42,140 bases of DNA, from assembly GCA_019114175.1 (NCBI GenBank), contig DXFZ01000059.1, forward strand, positions 1 through 42,140, in the 5' to 3' direction. The stretch's first letter is position 1. Every line of letters starts with the position of its first letter. This DNA comes from Candidatus Corynebacterium gallistercoris. GTDB lineage: Bacteria > Actinomycetota > Actinomycetes > Mycobacteriales > Mycobacteriaceae. The notes under the pieces are model-generated. The model was not told where the DNA came from and ran no database searches. It saw nothing but the letters and a program-made list of their open reading frames with translations. Both the position numbers and the translations under genes were made by a program. Below, piece by piece: positions 1 through 9,460 of the stretch.

Positions 1-12
1 AATTCCATCCAA

Positions 13-36
13 ATTCGGCCTCTTTCACCGACTTCA
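13..36 (-). repeat. single arm of hairpin repeat family A
   Basis: Read on the minus strand, this 24-bp stretch begins TGAAGTCGGTGAA and matches the left arm of the hairpin at 37574-37630 at 22 of 24 positions. The window starts inside this repeat, so its other arm may lie outside. Related arms also occur at 37254-37340. Confidence 0.7.
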
Positions 37-97
37 GAAATAGCTGTCCTCCAGATTCGGGGGATTATCGACTATTCGGCTAGTGCACCTGCCGGGT

Positions 98-146
98 TGT
101 AGCAAAATAGCGGAAAATCCTAGCAAGAATCGACTATTTTGCTACA
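98..146. repeat. intergenic hairpin, repeat family B
   Basis: Perfect 13-bp inverted arms (TGTAGCAAAATAG at 98-110, its complement at 134-146) enclose a 23-nt centre. A further single arm, GTAGCAAAATGGTCGATTTC, follows at about 161-180. The family has relatives (GAAGCAAAATG) at 37464-37545. I see no gene in 1-299. Before the pckG 3' end there is also a CCAAGC/AAGCCC tandem tract ending in a run of C at about 260-290. Confidence 0.7.
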
Positions 147-299
147 TCCAGTCTGTCGCGGTAGCAAAATGGTCGATTTCTGGCGCATCTAGAGGCCCCC
201 GGCTCCAGCAGCGCCCACCACGGGGTGGAAGCGGACCGAAGGCTCAAACCCAGGGTCCAACCCAAGCCCAAGCCCAAGCCCCCCCCCGGAACTAACCCC

Positions 300-2126
300 C
301 TACTCCGCGGTAGCGGCCTCCACGCGCTCCTTCAGCACGTTGAACTCATCCCACACCTCAGAAGGCACCCGGTCGCCGAGGAATTTCAGCCATTCCTCGT
401 TGTCAGCGATATCCGCCTCCCAATCGGCGGGGTTCACGGACAGCGCCTCGCGGATGTCTTCCTCGGTCTCCTTCAGACCCTCAGTGTCCAAGTCCTCGTA
501 GCGTGCGGTGTAGCCAACCACGGTCTCGTCGGCCTCCACGCGGCCTTCGATGCGGTCCACGATCCACTTCAGCACGCGGGAGTTCTCACCGAAGCCGGGC
601 CACAGGAAGCGGCCGTCTTCACCACGGCGGAACCAGTTGACCAGGAAGACCTCCGGCATCTTGTCGCCACCCTTTTCGCCCATGTCGATCCAGTGCTGCA
701 GGTAGTCACCGGCGTTGTAGCCGATGAAGGGCAGCATCGCCATCGGGTCGTGGCGCAGGGAGCCCACCGCAGCCTCCGCAGCCGCTGCAGTCTGGCCGGA
801 GGCCAGGGTGGCACCGATGTAGGTGGCGTGGTTCCAAGAACGCGCCTGGGTCACCAGCGGCACGGTGTCCGGGCGGCGACCGCCGAACAGGATCGCGGAG
901 ACCGGCACGCCCTTCGGGTCATTGAACTCGGGCGCGGCCACCGGGCACTGCTCGATCGGGACGCAGTAGCGGGAGTTCGGGTGGGCGGCCACGTTGCCGT
1001 CGCCTGGGGTCCAGTCATTGCCCAGCCAGTCGGTGAGGTGCTCCGGCTTGTCCTCCTTGGACTCCCACCACACGTCACCCTCATCGGTCAGGCCCACGTT
1101 GGTGTACAGCGTGTTGCCGGGCTCCATGGTCTTCATCGCCACCGGGTTGGAGGCGTAGTTCGTGCCTGGCGCCACGCCGAAGAAGCCGTTCTCCGGGTTC
1201 ACTGCGTACAGGCGGCCGTCTTCGCCGAAGCGCAGCCACGCGATGTCATCGCCCACAACCTCGGCCTTCCAGCCTGGGATGGTCGGCTGAATCATCGCCA
1301 GATTCGTCTTACCACACGCGGAAGGGAACGCCGCGCAGATGTAGTAGTTCTTGCCTTCCGGGCTGATCAGCTTCAGGATGAGCATGTGCTCGGCCATCCA
1401 GCCTTCGTCCTTCGCCATGGCAGAGGCGATGCGCAGCGCGTAGCACTTCTTCGCCAGGATGGCGTTTCCGCCGTAGCCGGAGCCGTAGGACCAGATCTCA
1501 CGATCCTCGGGGAAGTGGGTGATGTACTTCGTGTCATTGCAGGGCCACGGCACGTCCTGCTCGCCAGCCTCCAGGGGCGCGCCCACGGAGTGCCAGCCCT
1601 TGACGAACTCACCATCGGCGCCGATCTTGTCCAGCGCCTCCTTGCCCATGCGGGTCATCACGCGCATGGACATGACCACGTAGGGGGAATCCGTAATTTC
1701 CACGCCCAGCTTCGGGTCTGGGTCGGTGATGGGGCCCATGCAGAAGGGGACTACGTACATGGTGCGTCCGCGCATGGAGCCGGCGAAGTGCTCCCGCATC
1801 TCCGCGCGCATCTTCTCTGGGTCCATCCAGTTGTTGGTGGGACCAGCGTCTTCTTCCGTCTTGGAGCAGATGAAGGTGCGGGATTCTACGCGCGCCACGT
1901 CCGCTGGATTGGAGCGCGCGAGGAAGCTATTGGGGTTCTTTTCTTCGTCTAGCTTGACCAGGGTGCCGTGGCTCACGAGATCGTCTGCCATCCGGTTCCA
2001 CTCGTCTTCGGAGCCATCGCAGAACACAACCTCATCTGGCTGAAAGAGCTCTACGCTCTCTTCGATCCAGCTGAGCAGCTCCTTGTTCTCCGTGGGTGCC
2101 TCGCCGACAAGCCCTTTGATGGTCAT
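300..2126 (-). CDS. pckG: phosphoenolpyruvate carboxykinase (GTP)
   Basis: 608-aa cytosolic enzyme that converts oxaloacetate plus GTP to phosphoenolpyruvate, CO2 and GDP, the entry to gluconeogenesis. The length is normal for GTP-type PEPCK. The sequence shows the GTP-PEPCK P-loop with its reactive cysteine ([13 protein letters not shown]), the following kinase-2 motif (GDDIAWL) and the conserved [12 protein letters not shown] stretch. Start ATG at 2126 has a GGGAG ribosome binding site. It is transcribed alone. Its neighbourhood (pckG close to trmB, an NYN gene and an MmpL3-type transporter) matches the pckA-mmpL3 gene order of M. tuberculosis and is shared by corynebacteria. No clear promoter was recognised in the short upstream gap. 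Confidence 0.97.
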   Translation of the reverse strand: MTIKGLVGEAPTENKELLSWIEESVELFQPDEVVFCDGSEDEWNRMADDLVSHGTLVKLDEEKNPNSFLARSNPADVARVESRTFICSKTEEDAGPTNNWMDPEKMRAEMREHFAGSMRGRTMYVVPFCMGPITDPDPKLGVEITDSPYVVMSMRVMTRMGKEALDKIGADGEFVKGWHSVGAPLEAGEQDVPWPCNDTKYITHFPEDREIWSYGSGYGGNAILAKKCYALRIASAMAKDEGWMAEHMLILKLISPEGKNYYICAAFPSACGKTNLAMIQPTIPGWKAEVVGDDIAWLRFGEDGRLYAVNPENGFFGVAPGTNYASNPVAMKTMEPGNTLYTNVGLTDEGDVWWESKEDKPEHLTDWLGNDWTPGDGNVAAHPNSRYCVPIEQCPVAAPEFNDPKGVPVSAILFGGRRPDTVPLVTQARSWNHATYIGATLASGQTAAAAEAAVGSLRHDPMAMLPFIGYNAGDYLQHWIDMGEKGGDKMPEVFLVNWFRRGEDGRFLWPGFGENSRVLKWIVDRIEGRVEADETVVGYTARYEDLDTEGLKETEEDIREALSVNPADWEADIADNEEWLKFLGDRVPSEVWDEFNVLKERVEAATAE

Positions 2127-2232
2127 CGCTAATCTCCCTATTGGTCGAGCGTTGTAGTAACTAAAAGCGCCACTGCGCCGTGCACTTCCAGCCTATCCCT
2201 CTTCGCGGGCGGTCATGGCGGATTCACGCGCA

Positions 2233-2254
2233 GTAGATATGCGTTTAAATCTAC
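2233..2254. promoter_or_regulatory. palindromic site upstream of pckG (possible operator)
   Basis: The 22-bp sequence beginning GTAGATAT and ending AAATCTAC is an imperfect palindrome with 8-bp half sites and one mismatch. It lies about 110 bp upstream of the pckG start and just downstream of the neighbouring gene's stop codon. It could be an operator or part of a weak terminator; no factor is assigned. Confidence 0.25.
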
Positions 2255-2255
2255 C

Positions 2256-2822
2256 CTAGCCCCACTCCCCCCGTTCCACACATTTCCAGGTGCCCGTTTC
2301 CCACTCTTGCTGACCATTTTCGGGGGTGGTTGGGTGGTTGTTGTTTTTTGGGGCGACGCCACCCCGCCCCTCCCCGTCCCCCACCCATCGCCAGGCACTC
2401 CAGCGTCCGTTGAACTGCACTGATGAGACGTAATCCACCTTCCCGTCTCCGTCTGTGTCGGAGAGGATGCTCATGGACGTGTCATCGGCCAGGGTCACTG
2501 ACTCCGGCGGGGACGTGGCCGCCGGGTTGCCCACGGTGTACTCCCTGCCGTGGTGCTCCACCCGGAGGTAATGTCCGTCACGTCCGGTAAATTCACCCCC
2601 ATGTGAGGGCTCACTGGAGGGATCCGCCGGGGTGCCGTGTACCGCGGGGTGCGCGAGCAGACGCTGGAGGGGGTCATCCGCCGTGCCCAAGAGATCGCCT
2701 TCCAGCAGGAAGCCTTGGTGCCCGGAATCCAGCCAGGCTTCATCCGCCCCCAGCGAGTCCGCCGCCAGCGGCGTGTCCAGGGTTGCGGGTCCATCGTCAA
2801 AGAAGAAGTGTTCCACGGGCAT
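2256..2822 (-). CDS. conserved hypothetical protein (DUF6802-like)
   Basis: 188-aa protein of unknown function. The central part has an acidic DTDGDGKVDY stretch followed by VQFNGRWSAWRW, a pattern I associate tentatively with the actinobacterial DUF6802 family. ATG at 2822 has an AAGGAG ribosome binding site and lies 10 bp after the stop of the upstream gene, so the two form an operon. There is no signal peptide or membrane segment. The C-terminal tail (GRGGVAPKNNN and following) is encoded by a copy of the dispersed GGTGGCGTCGCC element and looks like an insertion into a linker, since the tryptophan-rich pattern resumes after it. Confidence 0.7.
   Translation of the reverse strand: MPVEHFFFDDGPATLDTPLAADSLGADEAWLDSGHQGFLLEGDLLGTADDPLQRLLAHPAVHGTPADPSSEPSHGGEFTGRDGHYLRVEHHGREYTVGNPAATSPPESVTLADDTSMSILSDTDGDGKVDYVSSVQFNGRWSAWRWVGDGEGRGGVAPKNNNHPTTPENGQQEWETGTWKCVERGEWG
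2350..2363 (-). repeat. dispersed GC element, copy 1
   Basis: Minus strand reads GGTGGCGTCGCCCC followed by AAAAAACAACAACC. It lies inside the C-terminal coding region of the 2256-2822 gene, in the sense orientation. Confidence 0.8.
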
Positions 2823-2832
2823 TGCGCTCTCC

Positions 2833-3759
2833 TTAGGTCGTTCGAAGGGTCGTTGGGGCGTGTGTCAGCGTGTCCGCCACGCGGGGTATGTGCAGCCGGG
2901 AGATCACGTCCGCCACCATGCGCGCCCAGCTCTCCCGCAGCCGCTTGCACTGCTGCGCGGATTCCAGCTCCATCCTCCCGGCGCGGCGGCTCCACCACCG
3001 CGCCGCCACGGAGAGTCCTGCCACCACGAGGCCCACCAGCAGCGCGGCCACCAGCGCTCCTGTGAGCCGCCAGGTCAGCGCCCCCATCCCGGCACCCGCC
3101 ACTAGTGCGCTGAGCCAGGCCCACGGCTCCACTGCTTGCCACACCGGGGCCGCTTCCTCCTCCGGTTGCGGGGCCAGGGACGTGTCCACGCTGGGGAACG
3201 CCACCCCTTGCTCCAGCACCGCCTCCCGCAGGCCGGCGCAGAAGACAGCGTGTAGCTCTGGCACGTCGTCCGCTCGGATGGGGCCTGCGGGCGGCGGCGC
3301 TCCGGGCTCTCCCACCAGCCGGTGAGCCAGCCGGTTGGATGCCAACCGGATGGCGATGCCCACCCGCTGCTGGCGCTCGTTATCGGCCCGGTGGGCGTCT
3401 GACTCCCAGCGGTGCATATCCACCCCCAGGCCAGCCACGAGCTCCGCCACCTCCTGGATAGAGCCCGCGTGGAGCCACCCGGGGTGGGTGGGCCAGGGGG
3501 AGGCGGAGGTGGCGTCGTCCCCAGAAACAAAAACAACAACCAACCCCTGCGATTCCGCGACGGCCTGGACCACATCAACATCCTCCGCTGTGGGAGCGCC
3601 CACCGCCGCGACGACCACATCCGGCCGCGCGTCCGGCCCCGCACCAGCCTTCACGGCATAACCGGGCCCCAACTCCGCCCGCAGCGCATCCGCCACCTGC
3701 GCTTGCGCGCCGGAATCCGGACCGATCACTGAAATAACTGTAGGAACCACTTCCCCCAC
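2833..3759 (-). CDS. conserved hypothetical membrane protein
   Basis: About 308 aa. The N-terminal half looks like a soluble nucleotide-binding-like alpha/beta fold ([10 protein letters not shown] at the start, then VVVAAVG and [10 protein letters not shown] strands) but has no clear P-loop. Residues about 210-260 form two adjacent membrane segments ([16 protein letters not shown] and [19 protein letters not shown]), followed by a basic C-terminal helix. Function unknown; small genes of this kind sit between pckA and trmB in related genomes. The reading frame is open to 3789, but that would overlap the divergent trmB start. GTG at 3759 or 3750, each behind a G-rich ribosome binding site, is more likely. 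A copy of the dispersed GC element encodes the loop SGDDATSAS. Confidence 0.65.
   Translation of the reverse strand: MGEVVPTVISVIGPDSGAQAQVADALRAELGPGYAVKAGAGPDARPDVVVAAVGAPTAEDVDVVQAVAESQGLVVVFVSGDDATSASPWPTHPGWLHAGSIQEVAELVAGLGVDMHRWESDAHRADNERQQRVGIAIRLASNRLAHRLVGEPGAPPPAGPIRADDVPELHAVFCAGLREAVLEQGVAFPSVDTSLAPQPEEEAAPVWQAVEPWAWLSALVAGAGMGALTWRLTGALVAALLVGLVVAGLSVAARWWSRRAGRMELESAQQCKRLRESWARMVADVISRLHIPRVADTLTHAPTTLRTT
3508..3522 (+). repeat. dispersed GC element, copy 2
   Basis: Plus strand reads GGTGGCGTCGTCCCC, then CAGAAACAAAAACAACAACC. It is antisense within the coding region of the 2833-3759 gene and encodes a short flexible loop there. Confidence 0.75.
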
Positions 3760-3781
3760 TTTCCCCCGAACATCTGCCACA

Positions 3782-4570
3782 ATGAACACGATGAATAATG
3801 TTGATAATAACGCAGGCTCCCTACCCCAGGGAAGGCCTTTACAAACAGAGTTTAATGACGGGCGTGACTATCCGCGACTGGGCAACTTCAGCTTCCGCCG
3901 CGGCACCCTGACCGATAACCAGGAAGCCACGTGGGACGAGCACTGGCCGCGGCTCGGCACAGTGCTGGCCGATGAGGTCATTGACCTGCAGGAATGGTTC
4001 GGCCGCGAGGCGGAGACCATCGTAGAGATCGGCAGCGGCACCGGCACCTCCACCGCGGCGATGGCGCCGCTGGAGGCAGAGACGAACATCGTGGCTGTGG
4101 AACTCTACCGGCCGGGGCTGGCGAAGCTGCTGGGCTCCGTGGTGCGCGGGGAGATTGACAACGTGCGCATGATCCGCGGCGATGGCGTGGAGGTGCTGCA
4201 GCGCATGTTCGCGCCGGAATCGTTGGCCGGCGTGCGCATCTTCTTCCCCGACCCGTGGCCGAAGGCGCGGCACCACAAGCGCCGCATCATCCAATCCGGC
4301 ACGCTGCACCTGATCGCCAGCCGGCTCAAGCCCGGCGGGATCCTGCACGTGGCGACCGACCACGCGGACTACGCGGAGTGGATCGACGAGCGCGTGGAAG
4401 CCGAAGAGCAGCTGGAGTACCTGGGCTGGCCGGAGACGGACGAGGCGATGGCCCAGATCCCCGTGCTGACCGACCGGCAAGTGATCACCAAGTTTGAAGG
4501 CAAGGGCCTGGATAAGGACCACGTGATTAAGGAGTACCTGTGGAAGAAGAAGCCCCACGGCTCCTCTTAG
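3782..4570 (+). CDS. trmB: tRNA (guanine-N7)-methyltransferase
   Basis: 262-aa SAM-dependent enzyme that forms m7G46 in the variable loop of tRNA. The SAM-binding motif VEIGSGTG and the TrmB hallmark [15 protein letters not shown] are clear, and the length is typical. The first ATG at 3782 is used here; a second ATG lies three codons later. The 3' end overlaps the next gene by 31 nt, so the two are translationally linked. Gene order trmB - NYN protein - MmpL3-type transporter is conserved in mycobacteria and corynebacteria. Confidence 0.95.
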   Translation: MNTMNNVDNNAGSLPQGRPLQTEFNDGRDYPRLGNFSFRRGTLTDNQEATWDEHWPRLGTVLADEVIDLQEWFGREAETIVEIGSGTGTSTAAMAPLEAETNIVAVELYRPGLAKLLGSVVRGEIDNVRMIRGDGVEVLQRMFAPESLAGVRIFFPDPWPKARHHKRRIIQSGTLHLIASRLKPGGILHVATDHADYAEWIDERVEAEEQLEYLGWPETDEAMAQIPVLTDRQVITKFEGKGLDKDHVIKEYLWKKKPHGSS

Positions 4571-5160
4571 TGTGGGACGCGCCCAACATTGATATGGGAT
4601 TGGGCGCCATCTTGGGAAGCCGCCCCACCGCCAGCCACCGGCCGCGTTTCGATGCGGTGGGCCGGTGGCTGCTGGACCGCGCCGAGGATGTGGCGGACGA
4701 GTTCGGCGGGTACGTGGAACCGGAGGCCACGGTGTTCACCAACATCGTCCCCGGCAGCGCAGACGTGGTCCGCCCGTGGGTGGAAGCCCTGCGCAACGTG
4801 GGTTTCGCGGTGTTCGCGAAGCCGAAGATCAGCGAGGACTCGGACGTGGACCCGGACATGCTGGACCTCATCCACGCCCGCCGGGATGCGGGGCTGCTGG
4901 ACGCGCTGGTGGTCGCCAGTGCCGACGGGCAGAACTTCCGGGAACTGCTGGAGGAACTGGCCGATGAGATCCCTGTGACAGTGTTGGGATTCCAAGAGCA
5001 CACCACCTGGGCACTAGGCTCTGATGTATTGGAATTCATTGACCTGGAAGACATCCCTGGGGTGTTCCGGGAGCCATTGCCGCGCGTGAATCTGGACAAC
5101 CTGCCGGATGAGGGCGCGTGGCTGCAGCCGTTCCGCTCGCTTTCTGCGTTGGCGGAGTAG
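4540..5160 (+). CDS. NYN/PIN-like domain protein (putative RNase)
   Basis: 206-aa soluble protein starting at GTG 4540 inside the trmB 3' end. The N-terminus [15 protein letters not shown] has the conserved aspartate and asparagine of the NYN (LabA/DUF88) branch of PIN-like nucleases. A further acidic region ([16 protein letters not shown]) and the [14 protein letters not shown] segment supply the remaining expected metal-binding aspartates. The Rv0207c position in M. tuberculosis holds the equivalent gene. The nuclease activity is inferred from the family; the cellular target is unknown. Confidence 0.8.
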   Translation: MEEEAPRLLLVWDAPNIDMGLGAILGSRPTASHRPRFDAVGRWLLDRAEDVADEFGGYVEPEATVFTNIVPGSADVVRPWVEALRNVGFAVFAKPKISEDSDVDPDMLDLIHARRDAGLLDALVVASADGQNFRELLEELADEIPVTVLGFQEHTTWALGSDVLEFIDLEDIPGVFREPLPRVNLDNLPDEGAWLQPFRSLSALAE

Positions 5161-5175
5161 AGGAGATTTTTCACG

Positions 5176-7503
5176 TTGTTTAGCACCTGGGGCGATGTTG
5201 CCTACCGGTTCCGCAGGATCATTCCGCTGGTGATCATCTCCGCCGTGGTGGCCTTGTTCGCCATCTTCGGCACGCAGCTTGGTGACCGGATGAGCCAAGA
5301 GGGCTGGGATGACCCGAACTCGGAATCCACCCAGGCGGCGCAGCTGGAGCAGGAGAAGTTCGGCCGCGATGACAATGGCGATGTGATTGTCCTGGTCACC
5401 TCCCCGGAGCCCGGCGCGGTGGCCCGCGAGGACGTGAAGGCCAGCGTGGGCGAGCAGCTGGAGGCCTTGAAGGCGGAGAATCCAAACCAGGTGGCGGGCC
5501 TGACCAGCTACTTCAACCGTGGCCCGGCTGCGCTGGCCAATGAGGATGGCACGGCCGCGTTTGCCATCGTGAGCCTGCAGGGCGTGGAAGAGGACGTGTT
5601 GAAGAACTTCCGCGCCATCGAGGACGACCTGCGGGCCATTTCCGTACCGGAGTCGGCGCCGGGGGACTTCACCGTGGAGATCGCCGGCGCCACTGCCATT
5701 TCCGATTCCTTGGACCAGGGCATGGCCGGGGACATTCACCGCGCTGAGATCTTCGCGCTCCCCGCCGTGGGTGTGCTGCTGTTCTTCGTCTTCGGCGGGC
5801 TCATTGCCGCCTGCATCCCGCTGCTGGTGGGTGGCCTGTCCATCCTGGGCTCCATGGGCGTGCTGGCTATCTTGGCGAACTACACGCAGATCAACGTGTT
5901 CGCCCAGTCCGTGATCACCTTGCTGGGCTTGGGCCTGGCCATCGACTACGGCCTGTTCATGGTCTCCCGCTTCCGCGAGGAGCTAGAGGAGGGCAACCCC
6001 ACCCGCGTGGCTGTCCGCAACGCCACCGCCACCGCCGGCAAGACTGTGCTGTTCTCCGCCGCGATGGTGGCCGTGGCCTTGTCTGGGCTGCTGATTTTCC
6101 CGCAGGCGTTTCTCAAGTCCGTGGCCTTCGGCGCCATGGCGGCGGTGGGCCTGGCCGCGCTGCTCTCGGTGGCGGTGCTGCCCAGCCTGTTCGGCCTGCT
6201 GGGCCCGAACATCGATAAGTTCGCCATCCGCCGCCGCACCCGCAAGCGCAGCGAGGTTGTGCAGGGCATGTGGGGCCGCATCCCCGCCTTCGCCATGCGG
6301 CACTCCAAGAAGCTGGTGTTCCTGGTGGCCGGCGCGCTGATCGTGATGACCGTCCCCCTGGCCGGCATCAAGCTCGGCGGAATCAATGAGACCTACCTGC
6401 CGCCCACGGATGAGACCCGCGTGGCCCAAGAGCACTTCCAGGAGGAGTTCCCGCAGTTCCGCACGGATCCCATCAAGCTGGTGGTCCAGGGCGATGGCCA
6501 GGCGGTCTCCACCGTGTACCAGCAGGCCAACCAGGTGGAGGGTCTGACCGGCCCCTTCCAGGTCTCCCAGCCCACAAAGGATAAGGTCACGGTCCTATCC
6601 TCCGGGATCGTGGACCGCCTGGATTACAGCCGCGTGGTCAACGAGCTGGAGGAGATCCAAGTTGATGGCGCCACGGTGCTGGTCGCCGGCACCCCTGCGC
6701 TGGAGATCGAGTCCATCGATGCGCTCTTTGAGAAGCTGCCATGGATGCTGCTGTACATCGCCGTGGTGAGCTTCGTCCTGATGGCGTTGATCTTCGGCTC
6801 GCTGATCATCCCGGCGAAGGCTGTGATCATGAACATCCTGGGCATCGGCGCCACGCTGGGCATGCTCACGCTGCTGTTCGTGGACGGCGTGGGCGCGGAT
6901 TTCTTCAACTTCACTCCGGGGCCGCTGATGAGCCCGGTGCTGGTGCTCATCATCGCCATCCTCTTTGGCCTCTCGACGGACTATGAGGTCTTCCTGGTCT
7001 CCCGCATGGTGGAGGCCAGGGCCCGCGGCGCGTCCACGGATCAGGCGATCCGCTTCGGCACCGCCACCACGGGCAGCATCATCACTGCTGCGGCGTTGAT
7101 CATGATTGTGGTCTGCGGCGCGTTCGGTTTCTCCACGATTGTGATGATGAAGTACATCGCCTTCGGCATGGTGATCGCCCTGGTCCTGGACGCCACGATC
7201 ATCCGCATGTTCCTCGTCCCCGCCGTGATGCATCTGCTCAAGGAGGACAACTGGTGGGCACCGCGGTGGGTCAAGGCGCTCAGTGAGAAGGTTGGCCACA
7301 ATGAGCAGTTGGAGGATTTGGGGGGCGACGCCACCCCCGCCTCCCCGGACTCACCCGCAGGCTCCCGCCTGCGGGTGGCGGATCTGACCGGGCCCACACC
7401 GGTTGTCCCCGCTGAGGATGCGAAGCGGGAGCGGACGGTACCTTTCAGTGAATTGATGCGGCAGGTCCAGGAGCGTGAGAACCGCGGCGGTGATGGCCGC
7501 TAA
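5176..7503 (+). CDS. cmpL1: RND/MmpL3-family trehalose monomycolate transporter
   Basis: 775-aa inner-membrane RND transporter with the MmpL layout: TM1, a large periplasmic domain, TM2-6, a second periplasmic domain and TM7-12. The proton-relay Asp-Tyr pairs are visible in TM4 (LGLAIDYGLFMVSRF, D257-Y258) and TM10 (FGLSTDYEVFLVSR, D602-Y603). The family exports trehalose monomycolate to the periplasm. Assignment to the MmpL3/CmpL1 branch rests on the conserved trmB - NYN neighbourhood and the nearby mycolate genes. TTG start at 5176 follows AGGAG, 15 bp after the previous stop. The cytoplasmic tail is short and contains LGGDATPASP, encoded by a copy of the dispersed GC element. The stop overlaps the next start (TAATG). 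Confidence 0.9.
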   Translation: MFSTWGDVAYRFRRIIPLVIISAVVALFAIFGTQLGDRMSQEGWDDPNSESTQAAQLEQEKFGRDDNGDVIVLVTSPEPGAVAREDVKASVGEQLEALKAENPNQVAGLTSYFNRGPAALANEDGTAAFAIVSLQGVEEDVLKNFRAIEDDLRAISVPESAPGDFTVEIAGATAISDSLDQGMAGDIHRAEIFALPAVGVLLFFVFGGLIAACIPLLVGGLSILGSMGVLAILANYTQINVFAQSVITLLGLGLAIDYGLFMVSRFREELEEGNPTRVAVRNATATAGKTVLFSAAMVAVALSGLLIFPQAFLKSVAFGAMAAVGLAALLSVAVLPSLFGLLGPNIDKFAIRRRTRKRSEVVQGMWGRIPAFAMRHSKKLVFLVAGALIVMTVPLAGIKLGGINETYLPPTDETRVAQEHFQEEFPQFRTDPIKLVVQGDGQAVSTVYQQANQVEGLTGPFQVSQPTKDKVTVLSSGIVDRLDYSRVVNELEEIQVDGATVLVAGTPALEIESIDALFEKLPWMLLYIAVVSFVLMALIFGSLIIPAKAVIMNILGIGATLGMLTLLFVDGVGADFFNFTPGPLMSPVLVLIIAILFGLSTDYEVFLVSRMVEARARGASTDQAIRFGTATTGSIITAAALIMIVVCGAFGFSTIVMMKYIAFGMVIALVLDATIIRMFLVPAVMHLLKEDNWWAPRWVKALSEKVGHNEQLEDLGGDATPASPDSPAGSRLRVADLTGPTPVVPAEDAKRERTVPFSELMRQVQERENRGGDGR
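7320..7335 (-). repeat. dispersed GC element, copy 3
   Basis: Minus strand reads GGTGGCGTCGCCCCCC then AAATCC. It lies antisense in the cytoplasmic tail of the MmpL3-like gene, and C-rich sequence flanks the other side, as at other copies. Confidence 0.8.
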
Positions 7504-8528
7504 TGCTGGATTTTCTGAAACGCCCGGCGGTGCGCGCGGCCTTGGCCTTGGTGCTGCTGCTGGCCATCGGCTTCATCGCCAGGGAGCACCTGCATTTCAT
7601 CGGTGACGGCTGGCGGGAGCTGGAACACGCCAACCGGGCGTGGATCAGCGCGGCGGTGGCTGCCTTGGCCGTGTCAATGATGGCCCAGGCCGAGGTGATG
7701 GTGATTCTGTTGCGGTCCGCGGGCGTGGCGGTGAAGCGGGGCTCGGTGAATGCGCTGGGCCTGGCGGCAAATGCCTGGTCAGCGACGTTCCCTGGTGGCC
7801 CTGCGCTGTCTGCCGCGATGATTTTCCGCGAGCAGATGAAGTGGGGCGCGACCCCCGTGATCGCGAGCTGGTACATGGTCCTTTCCGGCGCTCTGGCTTC
7901 CGGCGGCATGGCGATCCTGGCCATTGGTGCGATCTTCTTCCTCGGCCTGACCGTGAAGCCGGTGACCCTGGCCCTGTCCGTACTGGCTTTGGCTGGGTTG
8001 GCGTGGCTGACGAACTGGATCGCCACGCACCCGCGGACGGTGGAGAACTGGCTGATTAATGTGCTGCGCAAGTTCAACCGGTGGCGCGGCAAGCCGGTGG
8101 ATCGCTTCACCGAGTCCATCCAGGGCTTGGGCAAGCAGCTGAGTGCGGTTCAGCTGCCTTTGCCGAAGTTGACAGCGGCGATCACCGCCAGCCTGGGCAA
8201 CTGGATCTTTGAGATCCTGTGCCTGATGGCTTGCATTTTTGCGATCGGCGCGGAGCCTCCAGTGGCGGGCGTGGTCTTGAGCTTCCTCACCGCGAAGCTG
8301 GTGGGCCAGGCCCAGGTCACGCCGGGTGGGCTGGGTCCGGTGGACCTGGCCTTGACGAGTACCTTGGTCGGCTTCGGCGCGATGGCCAGTTCCCAGGCCT
8401 TCGCCGCGGTGATCGTGTTCCGCATGTTGAGTTTCATCGGGCTGGCCCTGGTGGGCTGGGTGGTGTTCTTCGCCACGAAGTTGGCGAACCCGCGCGCGCA
8501 GGAGCCCGAGCCTGCCACGACTGGCTGA
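7503..8528 (+). CDS. LPG-synthase-like integral membrane protein (UPF0104)
   Basis: 341-aa multi-pass membrane protein, about eight hydrophobic segments, with the pattern of the lysylphosphatidylglycerol synthase transmembrane (UPF0104) family, including the conserved LVGQAQVTPGGLGPVDLAL segment near residues 265-285. It lacks the soluble aminoacyltransferase domain of true MprF, so lipid lysinylation should not be assumed. Its ATG overlaps the transporter stop by one base (TAATG), a strong sign of translational coupling. A role beside the mycolate transporter is inferred from position only. Confidence 0.75.
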   Translation: MLDFLKRPAVRAALALVLLLAIGFIAREHLHFIGDGWRELEHANRAWISAAVAALAVSMMAQAEVMVILLRSAGVAVKRGSVNALGLAANAWSATFPGGPALSAAMIFREQMKWGATPVIASWYMVLSGALASGGMAILAIGAIFFLGLTVKPVTLALSVLALAGLAWLTNWIATHPRTVENWLINVLRKFNRWRGKPVDRFTESIQGLGKQLSAVQLPLPKLTAAITASLGNWIFEILCLMACIFAIGAEPPVAGVVLSFLTAKLVGQAQVTPGGLGPVDLALTSTLVGFGAMASSQAFAAVIVFRMLSFIGLALVGWVVFFATKLANPRAQEPEPATTG

Positions 8529-8889
8529 CCCCGCCACTCCCCCGCCTCACCCCCTTCCCTTCGCACCCTCCGGCCCTTCCCTTCCCTACCTCCGCTCCTT
8601 TCCGCCCCATTGGCACCATTCACCACACTGGCCCCATACATCACACTGGCCCCATTTGCCCTTGCGCATCGGGTAGGCCTCAACTTCACTGCAGACTTAT
8701 TACACACTTTTGGCGATTTCTGTGCATTTACCCTGTAGTCTTTCTCGCCAACCACGACGAACACCACCCAACACCGCCAAACACCGCCCACCCCCGAAAA
8801 GATTGTTCCTAAACTATACGTTTGAGCCCGATTTCGTATACTTTAGGAACAATTTTCCGGCGCGGTCCGGCGCTGCCTAGGATTAACGT
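8529..8889. other. 361-bp intergenic region with direct and inverted repeats
   Basis: No gene seen. It starts with a C-rich tract resembling the C-rich flank of the dispersed GC element. It holds the direct repeat CACACTGGCCCCAT at 8624-8637 and 8642-8655, and ends with the large palindrome listed at 8802-8853. Confidence 0.6.
8802..8853. repeat. 52-bp hairpin/palindrome upstream of DUF3054 gene
   Basis: Arms at 8802-8820 (ATTGTTCCTAAACTATACG) and 8835-8853 are complementary at 18 of 19 positions around a 14-nt centre. It is AT-rich and contains TATACT, which could serve as a -10 hexamer on either strand. It lies 36 bp before the ATG at 8890, so it may be an operator as well as a hairpin repeat. 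Confidence 0.75.
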
Positions 8890-9294
8890 ATGACCACTGA
8901 ATCCTCGCTGCCCGTGAAGGCCATCGCCTTCGATGCCCTGGCTATCGCCCTCTTCGCCCTCCTAGCACGCATCGCCCACAACACCCCTGAGATGCCGCTG
9001 AGCTTTGTTGGCTGGCTGCAAACGATGTGGCCTTTCCTACTGGGCGCGGGCCTGGCGTGGGTGGTGATCGTGGTGATGATGGCTCCCACCCCGGCAAGCC
9101 CGGCCGCCATGCCCGCAGGCTTTGGCTTCCGCACGGGTGCCGTGGTGTGGGTGCTCAGCGTGGCCGCCGGGCTCACCATCTGGGGCATGGTGCACGGTGC
9201 GGTGCCCCACTGGAGCTTCATGCTGGTGGCCACCCTCATGTCCGGCCTGCTGATTATGGGGTGGCGTGCGCTGGCCAGCTTCCGCCGCCGCTGA
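8890..9294 (+). CDS. DUF3054 family membrane protein
   Basis: 134-aa protein with four hydrophobic segments. The opening AIAFDALAIALFALLARIAHN and the central GFRTGAVVWVLSVAAGLTIWG match what I recognise as the DUF3054 family, common in Actinobacteria and of unknown function. The ATG follows an AGGATTAA ribosome binding site. It stands alone behind the large palindrome at 8802-8853, which may control it. Confidence 0.75.
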   Translation: MTTESSLPVKAIAFDALAIALFALLARIAHNTPEMPLSFVGWLQTMWPFLLGAGLAWVVIVVMMAPTPASPAAMPAGFGFRTGAVVWVLSVAAGLTIWGMVHGAVPHWSFMLVATLMSGLLIMGWRALASFRRR

Positions 9295-9460
9295 CACCGC
9301 CACCGTTGGTTGTTCACCAAAAATTCAACTCACCGCCACCAGTCGTTAGATCCCGCGCCATAAGCTCCTCAAGTGACGAACACTCACGCCTGCGCGCATG
9401 GCTGGCCTGACAACCAGCGTGACCAGGCATCACAACCTTGAGAAGGGGAGCCTACCGACT

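Noticed and set aside
225..1952. Long open frame opposite pckG (about 575 codons)
   Set aside because: It is an antisense shadow of pckG caused by high GC; no ribosome binding site, no family features, and pckG is certain.
7503..8528. Lysyl-phosphatidylglycerol synthase (MprF)
   Set aside because: Only the membrane domain is present; the aminoacyltransferase domain is missing.
8624..8655. Coding repeat giving GPIHHT units
   Set aside because: The frame is only an extension of a shadow ORF after the LPG-synthase-like gene; no start signal.
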